A stretch of 10,178 nucleotides of DNA, taken from the NCBI GenBank assembly GCA_005773755.1, contig SXHE01000769.1, forward strand, positions 1-10,178. Reading direction: 5' to 3'. The position numbers and the translations under genes are program-made. The first letter of the stretch is position 1. Each line of letters opens with the position of its first letter. Source of the DNA: Planctomycetia bacterium (GTDB taxonomy: Bacteria > Planctomycetota > Planctomycetia > Gemmatales > Gemmataceae). Positions 1 to 6,702 of this stretch are shown here, one piece after another. The notes under the pieces were generated by a model. It made no database searches, was not told the origin of the DNA, and saw only the letters and a program-made list of their open reading frames with translations.

Positions 1-4
1 CCCC

Positions 5-30
5 TCACCCCCTCACACTTTCACCCCCTC
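5..30. repeat. C/T-rich direct repeat upstream of NIPSNAP gene
   Basis: The 10-mer TCACCCCCTC occurs at 5-14 and again at 21-30 within a C/T-rich stretch that fills the first 48 bases. It lies just upstream of the NIPSNAP gene. No promoter elements are evident in it. It may be simple-sequence spacer; no function is proposed. Confidence 0.5.
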
Positions 31-59
31 GCCCCTGTTCCCTTCCCCGGAGAACTCCC

Positions 60-830
60 ATGCGTTTACTGCCGCTGTTCGCTCTGGCCCCGTTGTTCGC
101 ACTCGCGCCGCCCGCGCGGGCCGCGGAGAAGGACGCGCTCGTTTACGAGATGCGCACCTACACCGCGGCGAAGGGCAAGATGGACGCCCTTCACGCCCGG
201 TTCAAGACCCACACGCGCACGCTGGTCGACAAGCACGGCATCACCAACGTCGCGTACTTCACCCCGGAAGCGGACAAGGAGAGCAAGCTGATCTTCTTCC
301 TCTCGTACCCCAACAAGGACGCGCGCGAGAAGTCGTGGAAGGCGTTCCTCAACGACGCCGACTGGAAGAAGGCGTACGCCGACAGCGAGAAGGACGGGAA
401 ACTGGTCGATAAGGTGGAGACGCGGTTCCTCACCACCACCGAGTACTCGCCCGTGTTCAAGGTCGGGGAGGCGAACACGAAGCGCGTGTTCGAGCTGCGT
501 ACCTACGTCGCCACGAAGGGCAATCTGGGCCACCTCAACGACCGGTTCAAGGACCACACGATCAAGCTGTTCGAGAAGTACGGCATGACGAACGTGGTGT
601 ACTGGAACGTACTCAAGGGCACTCAGGACGACGACAAACTGCTGGTGTACCTGCTGGCCCACAAGAGCAAGGACGAAGCCGCCAAGTCGTTCGACGCGTT
701 CCGCAAAGACCCGGACTGGCTCGCGGCGCGGAAGGCGAGCGAGGTGAAGGGTGGCGGCAGCCTGACCGAAGCGAAGGGCGGGGTCGTGTCCGAGTTCCTG
801 GTGCCCACCGCCTACTCGCCGCTGAAGTAG
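60..830 (+). CDS. Secreted tandem NIPSNAP-domain protein
   Basis: A 256-residue protein with an N-terminal export signal (a Leu/Ala/Phe-rich core at residues 2-17, then PPARA, with probable cleavage near residue 21-22). Two homologous halves follow. Half one is about residues 26-131 and half two about 140-255. Both open with an aromatic/Glu-(L/M)RTY motif (YEMRTY at 29-34, FELRTY at 144-149). Both continue through a RFK-(T/D)HT segment, a G-(I/M)-TNV-(A/V)-Y segment, a DPDW or DADW segment and an EYSP/AYSP end. This is the ferredoxin-like NIPSNAP domain (dimeric alpha-beta barrel) in duplicate. NIPSNAP proteins have no settled enzymatic role, and exported forms are common in planctomycetes. 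The ATG at 60 has GGAGA at 49-53 with a six-base gap. The next gene, an exported oxidoreductase, is on the same strand about 115 bases downstream. Family call confident, function unknown. Confidence 0.87.
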   Translation: MRLLPLFALAPLFALAPPARAAEKDALVYEMRTYTAAKGKMDALHARFKTHTRTLVDKHGITNVAYFTPEADKESKLIFFLSYPNKDAREKSWKAFLNDADWKKAYADSEKDGKLVDKVETRFLTTTEYSPVFKVGEANTKRVFELRTYVATKGNLGHLNDRFKDHTIKLFEKYGMTNVVYWNVLKGTQDDDKLLVYLLAHKSKDEAAKSFDAFRKDPDWLAARKASEVKGGGSLTEAKGGVVSEFLVPTAYSPLK

Positions 831-845
831 GGCGCGCGTCGCGCC
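831..845 (+). terminator. Short hairpin directly after NIPSNAP stop
   Basis: GGCGCG (831-836) and CGCGCC (840-845) form a perfect 6-bp stem with a 3-base loop starting on the base after the TAG stop. There is no T-tract, so intrinsic termination is uncertain; it may only protect the transcript 3' end. Confidence 0.35.
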
Positions 846-856
846 AGTAGTCCCGG

Positions 857-880
857 CCCTCTCCGACTTCTGGGAGAGGG
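857..880 (+). terminator. Hairpin between NIPSNAP and oxidoreductase genes
   Basis: CCCTCTCC (857-864) and GGAGAGGG (873-880) form a perfect 8-bp stem around an 8-base loop, followed by TTGGG. It is the second hairpin in the gap and could end the NIPSNAP transcript. This C/T-rich/G/A-rich inverted repeat also resembles spacer hairpins dispersed in many high-GC genomes, so it may be a repeat rather than a true terminator. Confidence 0.4.
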
Positions 881-945
881 TTGGGAAGCGGGTTCATCTC
901 TGGTATCGTGGGGAGCGTTCCGCACCTCTTCCCCAGGTATCACCA

Positions 946-2076
946 ATGTCCAACGTCAATCGTCGCGCGTTCCTCGCGTCCGCTGCTGTCGCCACGGCCG
1001 CCGCGTCGCGCCTGTCCGGTGCCGACGGCGACCGGCTCCGGGTCGGGTTCATCGGGGTCGGCAACCGCGGCACGGCGCTCCTGCGCAACTTCCTCGACGC
1101 CAAGCTCGGCGACGTGGTCGCGGTGTGCGACATCAAGCCCGAACACGCGAAGCGGGCCGCCACGCTCATCACCGGCACCGGGCAGAAGGAGCCGGCCCAG
1201 CACGCGGACTGGAAGAAGCTGCTCGAAGACAAGAACGTGCAGGCGGTCGTTTCCGCGCTGCCGTGCGACCTGCACGCCGCCTGCTACCTGGACGTGATCG
1301 CCGCGGGCAAAGACCTGTACGGCGAGAAGCCCATGTGCCTCACGCCGGCCGACTGCGAGAAGGTGGTGAAGGCCGCGAACGCGAGCAAGCAGATCGTGCA
1401 GATCGGGTTCCAGCGCCGCGCCGACCCGCGGTTCATCGAGCCGATGCAACTGATCCACAAGGGCGAACTCGGCGAGCTGATCGAGGGCCGCATCCTGTGG
1501 TCGAACTCGTGGGGTCCGTACGGCGACTGGTTCGGCAAGAAGGCCCAGAGCGGCGACTGGATGGTGGAGCAAGCCTGCCACAACTGGGACGTCATCAACT
1601 GGGCGTGCCGCGGGCTGCCGGTGCGGGCAATGGGCATGGGCCGCGCCGGGCTGTTCAAGGCGTACCAGCCGGACCGCGACGTGACCGACTACTACTCGGC
1701 CGTGGTCGAGTACGAGAACGGGTGCCTCGTCAACATCCTGCACTCGTGGGTCGCGTCCGGGCAGAACGGCAAGTTCACGAAGGAGTTCAACGACGAGTAC
1801 ACGCGGCTCAACGGCGTGAAAGCCGGCATCGACTTCAACAGCGGCGTGATCGCGTACCGCAAGGAGCTGAACGTGCCGGACAAGGTGGCGCACAGCGCGA
1901 AGGGCGCGATCAACAACACCAAGCTCGGCCTCGAAGCGTTCGCGGCGAGCGTGCGCGACCGCAAGGCCCCGGTCGCGACCGTCGAACACGGCCGCGACGC
2001 GGTGCTGACCTGCCTGCTGGTGCGCGAGGCCGTCTACCAGAAGAAGCCCATCACCATGAAGGAACTGCGGGGTTAG
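946..2076 (+). CDS. Tat-exported Gfo/Idh/MocA-family oxidoreductase
   Basis: A 376-residue NAD(P)-dependent sugar-type dehydrogenase. The N-terminus carries a twin-arginine signal (NRRAFLASAAV, Arg6-Arg7, then an Ala-rich core to about residue 26), so export in folded form is expected. The Rossmann domain opens with GFIGVGNRG at 34-42 (GxGxxG type). EKP at 127-129 holds the Lys typical of this family. GFQRR at 154-158 and QACHNWDVINW around 209-219 give the HxxxD-like pair (His212, Asp215) expected in the C-terminal alpha/beta domain. Planctomycetes encode many such exported paralogues, thought to act on sugars or polyols, but the substrate cannot be predicted. A weak AGG lies about eight bases before the ATG. 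The gene follows the NIPSNAP gene on the same strand but two hairpins separate them, so an operon is doubtful. Confidence 0.9.
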   Translation: MSNVNRRAFLASAAVATAAASRLSGADGDRLRVGFIGVGNRGTALLRNFLDAKLGDVVAVCDIKPEHAKRAATLITGTGQKEPAQHADWKKLLEDKNVQAVVSALPCDLHAACYLDVIAAGKDLYGEKPMCLTPADCEKVVKAANASKQIVQIGFQRRADPRFIEPMQLIHKGELGELIEGRILWSNSWGPYGDWFGKKAQSGDWMVEQACHNWDVINWACRGLPVRAMGMGRAGLFKAYQPDRDVTDYYSAVVEYENGCLVNILHSWVASGQNGKFTKEFNDEYTRLNGVKAGIDFNSGVIAYRKELNVPDKVAHSAKGAINNTKLGLEAFAASVRDRKAPVATVEHGRDAVLTCLLVREAVYQKKPITMKELRG

Positions 2077-2084
2077 AGCAGTTT

Positions 2085-2116
2085 CGGGAGACTCGCAGCC
2101 CGGCGAGCCGCTCCCG
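2085..2116 (+). terminator. Interrupted stem-loop after oxidoreductase gene
   Basis: CGGGAG (2085-2090) pairs with CTCCCG (2111-2116), and CTCGC (2092-2096) pairs with GCGAG (2103-2107), giving an 11-bp stem with a small internal loop and a 6-base apical loop. It begins eight bases after the TAG stop. No T-run follows. A transcript-end hairpin is the likely role. Confidence 0.45.
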
Positions 2117-2163
2117 TGCCAGTAGTTTCAAGGGAGTTGGAAGCGACACATGGGAGTTCCTAA

Positions 2164-2188
2164 GTTCAAGGTTCTCAAGCACTTGAAC
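2164..2188. repeat. Inverted repeat ahead of transposase remnant
   Basis: GTTCAAG (2164-2170) and CTTGAAC (2182-2188) are perfect 7-base inverted arms eleven bases apart, ending eleven bases before the transposase start codon. It may belong to the 5' end of the insertion sequence (a transcript hairpin or subterminal repeat), but no matching opposite end is present to prove it. Confidence 0.35.
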
Positions 2189-2199
2189 CGGAGCTCCCC

Positions 2200-2553
2200 G
2201 TGCGGCACAGGCACTCCATCATCACACCGGCTGTGGTCCACTGTTTGGCCCGTTCGGCTCTGGAGCGGACGTTGGGGTTCCGACACTACAAGCAGTCCGT
2301 CACGCTCAACCAACTCCTCGACTTGATTCTGTTGGTCGCGGCGACCGCGCGAACGCTCTTCGCCGTCGCCACCCGGTACTTCCGGTTCTCGCACGAGACC
2401 GCGCGGCAAGCCCTGCATGACAACCGGCCGCAACTAGACGTGCTGACCTCACGGCTGGTCGATGCGCTGCACGCGGTTGCGGCCTTCACCCGACGTGATC
2501 GACTCCGACGGTGGACCGCGGCCATCGACCTGCACTACGTCCCGTACTACGGC
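2200..2553 (+). pseudogene. 5' fragment of a DDE transposase (IS4/ISH3-like)
   Basis: The first 118 codons from the GTG at 2200 read as the N-terminal part of a DDE-type insertion-sequence transposase: a helical region with RTLGFRHYKQSVTLNQLLDL, then RRWTAAIDLHYVPYYG. The Asp in AIDLH (residue 110) is placed like the first catalytic Asp of IS4/ISH3-type enzymes, and the LHYVPYYG tail is typical of that position. After Gly118 the reading frame stays open, but its content becomes Arg/Ala-rich and is merely the complement of the reverse-strand gene. The second Asp and the Glu of the triad are missing, so the gene is truncated and inactive. The break lies near 2553-2560. Exact IS family uncertain. 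Confidence 0.65.
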
Positions 2554-4032
2554 GCGCGGGCGGCGGCTGATGTGGCAGTCGTAGCGCTTGCGGCCGAACT
2601 GGTAGGCCGCGCCGAAGTCGCGGTCCGGTTCCCACGCGACCCCGGCTTCGCGCGCCGCCGCAATGCGGAACATCGGCGCGCCCGCGCCCGCGCGCACCTC
2701 GACGCGCGGAAGCGGCTGCTCGTTCAGATCGAGCAGCGTGATTCGGATATCGCCGCGCCCGCGGTTCGCGAGGTGCCACTGAACGTGGATGCCCTCCTCC
2801 ACGCCCAACTCGCCGCGCGCCGGGTCGCCGCTGATCCACGCGACCGTAGCGCCGGTCGGGGCGCTCGTTTCGAGGTGATGCACCACCGCCCACAGCATCC
2901 GCGCGCGAGCCGCGGCCTTTTCCTGCTTGTGAACGGTCGCGATCAGCACGGCGGTCAGGCCGACGAACAGCAGCACGAACGCGGACGTGCGGCCCAGGCA
3001 GCGCGGCGCGCGAAGCAGCGCGGCCAGCAGCACCGCGAACAGAACGTCCAGCCCCCACGCCGCGGGCATCGCGTAGCGGCCGGAGAAGCCGGCCATCGGC
3101 AGGTACACCGCGGCCCCGGCCCCGGCCAGCACAGCGCCGCACGCGAGCGCGGCCCGGAACTCGCGCAACTCGCCCCGCGCGCGAACCACAACGATCAGCG
3201 CGGCAACAACGCCCGCTCCGAGGAAGTCGAGGCCCATCCCGCCCTTCAGCCCCTTCAACACGACAACCGTTTGCGCCAGCGACGGCGCGGTCGGTTCGTA
3301 CTGGCCGGGGTGCCAGTTCAGCTTGAAGTAGACGAAGTGCGCGACCGGCAACGTGAGCGTGAGGGCGAGCGCCGCGGCGCGGGCCGCGTTCCGGCGCAGC
3401 GCGTCGCGCGGGCTCAGGTCATCGGCCCAGATGCGGAGCAGCACCTGCGCGGGCACGAGCGCGGCGAACGTGTTCTTGCAGCCGAGCGCGACCAGAACCG
3501 CGAGCGCCCCGGTCACGTCCCACCACAAGGGGTGCGCGGATCGCGCGGCGCGCCGCGCGGCGATCAGCCCGAACAGCGCGTACGGCATCGCCCCGCCCTC
3601 CGAGAGGGTGAGACTGGTCCAGATTTCGCTGCGGTAGGGGTTCCACATCGCGGCGGCCGTGGCGAACAGGGCCGCGGGCGCGGGCACGCGCAGCTCACGC
3701 ATGAGCCAGAGCAACATGCCGGCCGCGAGGGCGCACAACGCGAGCCGGTACGCGCGCCACACGAGGGGGTCCGCACCGAACAGGTTTGCCTGCGCGTGCC
3801 AGTGCATCCACAGCGTCGGGCGGAACGGGCCGAGGTGGTCCACGTTCGCGGCGACGTTCGCCCACCACAATTGGGCGTGACCTTCGGCGCTGGTTCCCGC
3901 GGGCGCGGGGTACACAAGGTTGCCGTCGTCGATGAAGTCGAACGGCGCGACCAGGGTGCGCGCGAACCCGAGGGCGACCACGACGGCACCGAGGGGGATC
4001 CACCAGGGGAAGCGGGCGCGCGGGTCGGGCAT
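2449..4032 (-). CDS. Multi-pass membrane protein, GT-C glycosyltransferase-like
   Basis: A 527-residue integral membrane protein read from the ATG at 4032. A first hydrophobic segment (about residues 10-29) is followed by FDFIDDGNLVY (Asp32, Asp35, Asp36), an acidic first-loop motif of the kind seen in GT-C lipid-sugar-dependent glycosyltransferases. Roughly nine further hydrophobic segments run to about residue 355, then a soluble domain of about 140 residues (ASAPTGATVAW, EQPLPRVEVRAGAGAPMF and on). The last 34 codons (from about residue 494, positions below 2554) are the exact complement of the transposase fragment on the other strand. The native C-terminus was therefore probably lost or replaced when the insertion sequence arrived and decayed. 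No specific substrate can be assigned. It could instead be a non-catalytic membrane protein of the same fold. Confidence 0.72.
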   Translation of the reverse strand: MPDPRARFPWWIPLGAVVVALGFARTLVAPFDFIDDGNLVYPAPAGTSAEGHAQLWWANVAANVDHLGPFRPTLWMHWHAQANLFGADPLVWRAYRLALCALAAGMLLWLMRELRVPAPAALFATAAAMWNPYRSEIWTSLTLSEGGAMPYALFGLIAARRAARSAHPLWWDVTGALAVLVALGCKNTFAALVPAQVLLRIWADDLSPRDALRRNAARAAALALTLTLPVAHFVYFKLNWHPGQYEPTAPSLAQTVVVLKGLKGGMGLDFLGAGVVAALIVVVRARGELREFRAALACGAVLAGAGAAVYLPMAGFSGRYAMPAAWGLDVLFAVLLAALLRAPRCLGRTSAFVLLFVGLTAVLIATVHKQEKAAARARMLWAVVHHLETSAPTGATVAWISGDPARGELGVEEGIHVQWHLANRGRGDIRITLLDLNEQPLPRVEVRAGAGAPMFRIAAAREAGVAWEPDRDFGAAYQFGRKRYDCHISRRPRAVVRDVVQVDGRGPPSESITSGEGRNRVQRIDQP

Positions 4033-4295
4033 CGGGATCGCTCACGGCGTCAGGGGAACGTCAGGAGCCATCATCGGTTCGCCGCACATTCCACTGAAGA
4101 AGCGGTTCGTTGATTGCGGGCCTCCGGACGGGCCGTACCCCGGCACCGCGGTAAGTGGGTTCGCTCGCGCCGCGTGCGCGGGGGCGCACAGGGTAAAAAA
4201 GTTCCGGGCGCGCTTTCAAGTTGAAGTCGGAGCGGGCGGTGGACGAACCCCCGCCGGTTCCGCACCATGACCGGGACACGCGCGACTCCCACACT

Positions 4296-4299
4296 GAGG
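4296..4299 (+). promoter_or_regulatory. Ribosome binding site that fixes the ndk start
   Basis: GAGG sits six bases before the ATG at 4306. The in-frame upstream ATG at 4267 would add 13 residues not seen in nucleoside diphosphate kinases, so the inner start is preferred. Confidence 0.6.
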
Positions 4300-4305
4300 C
4301 GACCC

Positions 4306-4752
4306 ATGCAGCGAACTCTCATTCTCCTGAAGCCGGACGCGGTGCAGCGGCGGCTGGTCGGCGACATCATCGGCCGGTTCGAGCGCAAGGGGCTTCGGCT
4401 CGTGGGGCTAAAGCTGGTCAGCGCCTCGCGCGAGCTGGCCGAGAGCCACTACGCGGTTCACAAGGGCAAGCCGTTCTACGAGAGCCTGCTGTCGTTCCTG
4501 ACCAGCGGGCCGACGGTCGCGCTCGTGTGGGAGGGGCGCGAGGCGGTTACGGTGGGCCGCAACCTGATGGGCGTGACCGACGGCGCGAAGGCCCCGCCGG
4601 GCACGGTCCGCGGCGACTTCGCCATCAGCGTCCAGAACAACCTCGTCCACGGCAGCGACAGCGCCGAGAACGCGGCGCTGGAAATCGCGCTGTGGTTCAA
4701 GAACGAAGAGCTGGTCACGTTCACCGCGACCGATGCGAACTGGATCGGTTGA
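4306..4752 (+). CDS. ndk: Nucleoside diphosphate kinase
   Basis: A 148-residue cytosolic enzyme of standard family length. It transfers the gamma-phosphate of ATP to nucleoside diphosphates through a phospho-histidine, balancing NTP and dNTP pools. Hallmarks are LILLKPDAVQR at the N-terminus (Lys9), the FYESLLSFLTSGP segment at 57-69, PGTVRGDFA at 98-106, and the active-site segment NNLVHGSDSAENA with catalytic His115. The start is set at 4306 by the preceding GAGG and by homology; an extension from 4267 is possible but unlikely. The gene stands alone. The roughly 270 bases upstream, shared with the divergent membrane-protein gene, hold no other ORF I can support. A run of six A at 4195-4200 is the most A/T-rich spot there, but I see no clear sigma-70 promoter. 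Confidence 0.97.
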   Translation: MQRTLILLKPDAVQRRLVGDIIGRFERKGLRLVGLKLVSASRELAESHYAVHKGKPFYESLLSFLTSGPTVALVWEGREAVTVGRNLMGVTDGAKAPPGTVRGDFAISVQNNLVHGSDSAENAALEIALWFKNEELVTFTATDANWIG

Positions 4753-4763
4753 CCCGCGCTCGT

Positions 4764-4788
4764 GCGGCCCGGCCCACGGCCGGGCCGC
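4764..4788. terminator. Perfect bidirectional hairpin between convergent ndk and RMD1-like genes
   Basis: GCGGCCCGGCC (4764-4774) and GGCCGGGCCGC (4778-4788) form a perfect 11-bp all-G/C stem around a CAC loop. It sits in the 35-base gap between the two stop codons and reaches the last base of the reverse gene's TAG. Serving both strands is the obvious role. No T-tract flanks either side, so termination would rest on stem strength or a factor. Confidence 0.6.
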
Positions 4789-5615
4789 TACACGCCCAGT
4801 GTCCACAGCAGGTCGATCAGCAGCAGCAGCGTTTCGGCCGCCAACAGCACGATGATGACCCACTCCAGCGTCTTCTGCTGGCGGGACGCGGTGAAGTCGC
4901 TGATGAGCTGACTGGTCATCTCGTACACGCGGTCGAACACGTCGAGTTGGGCCGCGAGCGCTTCGTGCCGGTTCTCGATGTGGGCGCGCTCGCGCAGCCG
5001 GTCGATCAGTTGGTTCGCGAGCGGCGGCAGGTGCGGGCGCGGCTGGTACAGGTACGGTACGATGCGCGCGAGCCGCACCCGGCGGTCGAGCGCCTGCGCG
5101 GCGCGCGCGGTCACGTCCTCGAATCGGTCGGGATCGTGAGTCGTAACCGTGCGCGAGAGGGCGCTGTCGGCGTCGAGCAGCGGCCACGCGGCGGCCGTTT
5201 CCGCTTCGAGCGCCCGCAACTGCGCTTCGAAGTAGCAGAACTCGACGAGCGCGCGGAGGAACGGCTCGGTCCGGTCCGCCGGGGCCAGGATCGCGGCCCG
5301 CGCCGGCGTCCACACCACTTGCGCGCCGTGAACGGTCACGACCGTCGGCGTCGCGCTCGACCCGTCCGCGACCCACTGCGCCGGCCCCGCGCTCAGCATC
5401 GGATCGTCGCCGGCGCTGCCGGGCGCGGTCAGAACGTCGATGCCGTCGCCGGGTTCCGGCGCGGTGCCCGGCGCGCGGCACACGGCCCGGCGCGGCGCGG
5501 GGTCGACGAACTCCGCGAGCACCTCGTCACCCGCGCCCGCTTCTGTCACGAACCGGACGCGGCGCACCGTGCCCGCAACCGAAGGTGTGTCGCCGTGCGT
5601 TCCGGTGGGCGTCAT
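4788..5615 (-). CDS. RMD1/DUF155-like protein with C-terminal membrane anchor
   Basis: A 275-residue protein. Its C-terminal half has the pattern of the RMD1/YagE (DUF155) family. There is a helical stretch with VEFCYFEAQLRALEAE (124-139), then LRERAHIENRHEALAAQLDV (207-226), then a long helix leading to QKTLEWVIIVLLAAETLLLL. The last forms a single tail-anchor segment at about 250-272, with only three residues after it. Eukaryotic relatives (Rmd1, RMND1) are organelle proteins needed for mitochondrial translation or morphology; the bacterial role is unknown. The N-terminal 110 residues are less recognisable. The start is an ATG at 5615; no good Shine-Dalgarno is visible. A TATATA on the coding strand at 5674-5679 in the otherwise G/C-rich upstream gap might be a -10 element, but no -35 fits. 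Family call is by motif memory and moderate. Confidence 0.6.
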   Translation of the reverse strand: MTPTGTHGDTPSVAGTVRRVRFVTEAGAGDEVLAEFVDPAPRRAVCRAPGTAPEPGDGIDVLTAPGSAGDDPMLSAGPAQWVADGSSATPTVVTVHGAQVVWTPARAAILAPADRTEPFLRALVEFCYFEAQLRALEAETAAAWPLLDADSALSRTVTTHDPDRFEDVTARAAQALDRRVRLARIVPYLYQPRPHLPPLANQLIDRLRERAHIENRHEALAAQLDVFDRVYEMTSQLISDFTASRQQKTLEWVIIVLLAAETLLLLIDLLWTLGV

Positions 5616-5763
5616 CGCGCGTCGGCCCGCCTTTCGGTGTCAGGGTGTATTCAGGAACGGTGTCGCGTCTCTCTATATACAAGCCGCTGACGCCAGAGAG
5701 CGAGCAACCGGCCCCGCTCCCTTGCGTCAGCAGCGCAAAGCGATGTGGTGGCCCCGCGCCACG

Positions 5764-6453
5764 CTACCGCAGCTTCATCTGCTTGAGCAGGTCGTCGGTC
5801 CACGTCTTGTACTCGGAAGTGAACGGCACGTCGGGGTGCGGCCCGCCCGTGTAGTCGATCTGGCTCGCGAAGGTGCCCAAGTCGTAGGCGCGGGCGAGCG
5901 CCGCTTGCAAGTCGAGCAGCGCGTCGCGGTCGTCGGCCGCCAGCGGCAGCTTGAACTTCGGCAGCCGCTTCTGAAGCGTGGCCGTGTAAATCTCGTAGCG
6001 GTCGGGGGCGTTGCTGCGCGTCACGGTCACGGCGTAGTCGTACTCCGGCAGCCCGTCGCGCGAGTACGTCAGCGTCGGCTTACCCTGCATCACGAGGTCG
6101 ATCTCGACGATGCCGGCCTTCTGCGCCACCGCGACCTGTCGCGCGTCGAGGTACGCCTGCCGCCCGGCCGTGGTGGTCTTGTTCGCGGGGCTGACGACTT
6201 CGAGCAGTGTGACCAGCTTGCCGTCGGTGCGGTTGCGGATCTCGATGAACTCTTCGGAGAACTGCTCGCGGATGATGGACGTGAACAGCGGCGTCTCGGA
6301 CACGTAGCTGCGTGTGCCGACGCGGGCGCGGTAGCGGTCCACGAGTCCGGGGAGCAGAATCTGGTACAGGCACGCGAGCAACTGGTGCTGGAACGCGGGC
6401 CACAGCTTGGGGGTTTCGAGGTACGGGTCCATACCGGGGAACGGGCTGGGCAT
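5764..6453 (-). CDS. DUF4058 family protein
   Basis: A 229-residue cytosolic protein beginning MPSPFPGMDPYLE, the hallmark N-terminus of DUF4058, a family abundant in planctomycetes and cyanobacteria. Further family features are LWPAFQHQLLACLYQ (17-31), LLEVVSPANK (83-92) and GIVEIDLV (114-121). The spacing of E-x-x-SP-x-NK and VEIDL recalls a PD-(D/E)XK-like core (Glu85, Lys92, Glu117, Asp119), although no activity is established for the family. A GTG 24 bases upstream (6477) is in frame, but the ATG at 6453 matches the family start exactly. It reads away from the adjacent restriction-modification operon, with about 250 bases between them. The 148-base gap to the downstream RMD1-like gene holds no other gene. 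Confidence 0.85.
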   Translation of the reverse strand: MPSPFPGMDPYLETPKLWPAFQHQLLACLYQILLPGLVDRYRARVGTRSYVSETPLFTSIIREQFSEEFIEIRNRTDGKLVTLLEVVSPANKTTTAGRQAYLDARQVAVAQKAGIVEIDLVMQGKPTLTYSRDGLPEYDYAVTVTRSNAPDRYEIYTATLQKRLPKFKLPLAADDRDALLDLQAALARAYDLGTFASQIDYTGGPHPDVPFTSEYKTWTDDLLKQMKLR

Positions 6454-6593
6454 GGGACGGGGTCTCCGTGGCGGCACCGGTTCCGCGTCCGGGTCCGTTC
6501 GCGACCCGGCCGGCTCGACAGCGCCTGTGTGGTGCGTGCGTCCGCATTGTAGCGGATGCGCGGCCGCCGCGCGAAGGGGCGAAGTGCGGACCG

Positions 6594-6604
6594 CACCTAA
6601 GGTG
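6594..6604. repeat. Small palindrome at left edge of the restriction-modification locus
   Basis: CACCT (6594-6598) and AGGTG (6600-6604) surround a single A, an 11-base odd palindrome. It lies about 50 bases upstream of the C-boxes, where composition starts to shift toward A/T. Possibly an operator or chance; no second copy noticed. Confidence 0.25.
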
Positions 6605-6654
6605 TTGACATCAGGAGGAATGAATCTTCCCGCGCCAGTCGAAAGAGGTGACGT

Positions 6655-6680
6655 GACTTATCGTCCATAGACTCATCGTC
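6655..6680 (+). promoter_or_regulatory. Tandem C-boxes (operators OL and OR) of the C-protein operon
   Basis: OL is GACTTATCGTC at 6655-6665 and OR is GACTCATCGTC at 6670-6680. The 4-base linker CATA follows each one, so the unit repeats with a 15-base period. The left half-site GACT is intact in both; the right half is CGTC in place of the ideal AGTC. Motif, spacing and position (18 to 48 bases before the C gene ATG) match the C-box pairs of Esp1396I- and AhdI-type restriction systems, in which a C dimer at OL activates and a second at OR represses. The match to those operators is from memory of the literature; the repeat itself is seen directly. Confidence 0.8.
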
Positions 6681-6696
6681 CATATCGGCTTACCGT
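6668..6696 (+). promoter_or_regulatory. Candidate promoter of the C-R operon
   Basis: TAGACT (6668-6673, four of six to TTGACA) and TACCGT (6691-6696, three of six to TATAAT) are 17 bases apart. The -35 overlaps the start of OR, as in known C-protein promoters. Both hexamers are poor, as expected of an activator-dependent promoter. Transcription would start near 6703, at or next to the ATG, giving a leaderless transcript. This fits the absence of a Shine-Dalgarno and has been reported for other C genes. Confidence 0.5.
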
Positions 6697-6702
6697 CTGG
6701 AA

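Noticed and set aside
940..1989. Reverse-strand 349-codon frame opposite the oxidoreductase.
   Set aside because: It is a typical high-GC antisense frame. The forward frame has Tat, Rossmann and EKP motifs.
1125..2186. Forward 353-codon frame overlapping the oxidoreductase in another phase.
   Set aside because: Arg-rich shadow of the real gene with no recognisable domain.
2554..4113. Long forward open frame continuing from the transposase fragment (over 500 codons).
   Set aside because: Composition is Arg/Gln/His/Ala-rich without motifs and exactly opposes the well-formed membrane protein on the reverse strand. It is a shadow frame.
4408..5481. Reverse-strand frame spanning ndk and the RMD1-like gene.
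   Set aside because: It is Arg-rich low-complexity translation overlapping two recognisable genes in other frames; no motif or start signal supports it.
6605..6610. Perfect TTGACA hexamer upstream of the C-boxes.
   Set aside because: No acceptable -10 lies 16-18 bases downstream (that stretch is C/G-rich), so it is not called as a promoter.
6620..6670. Small ORF (MNLPAPVERGDVTYRP) just after an AGGAGG at 6613-6618, upstream of the C gene.
   Set aside because: The AGGAGG ends only one base before the ATG, too close to work, and the ORF runs through OL. Chance is more likely than a leader peptide.
6690..6697. Possible third C-box-like word TTACCGTC after OR.
   Set aside because: It lacks the GACT half-site, its spacing is 17 rather than 15 bases, and it is better explained as the -10 region.
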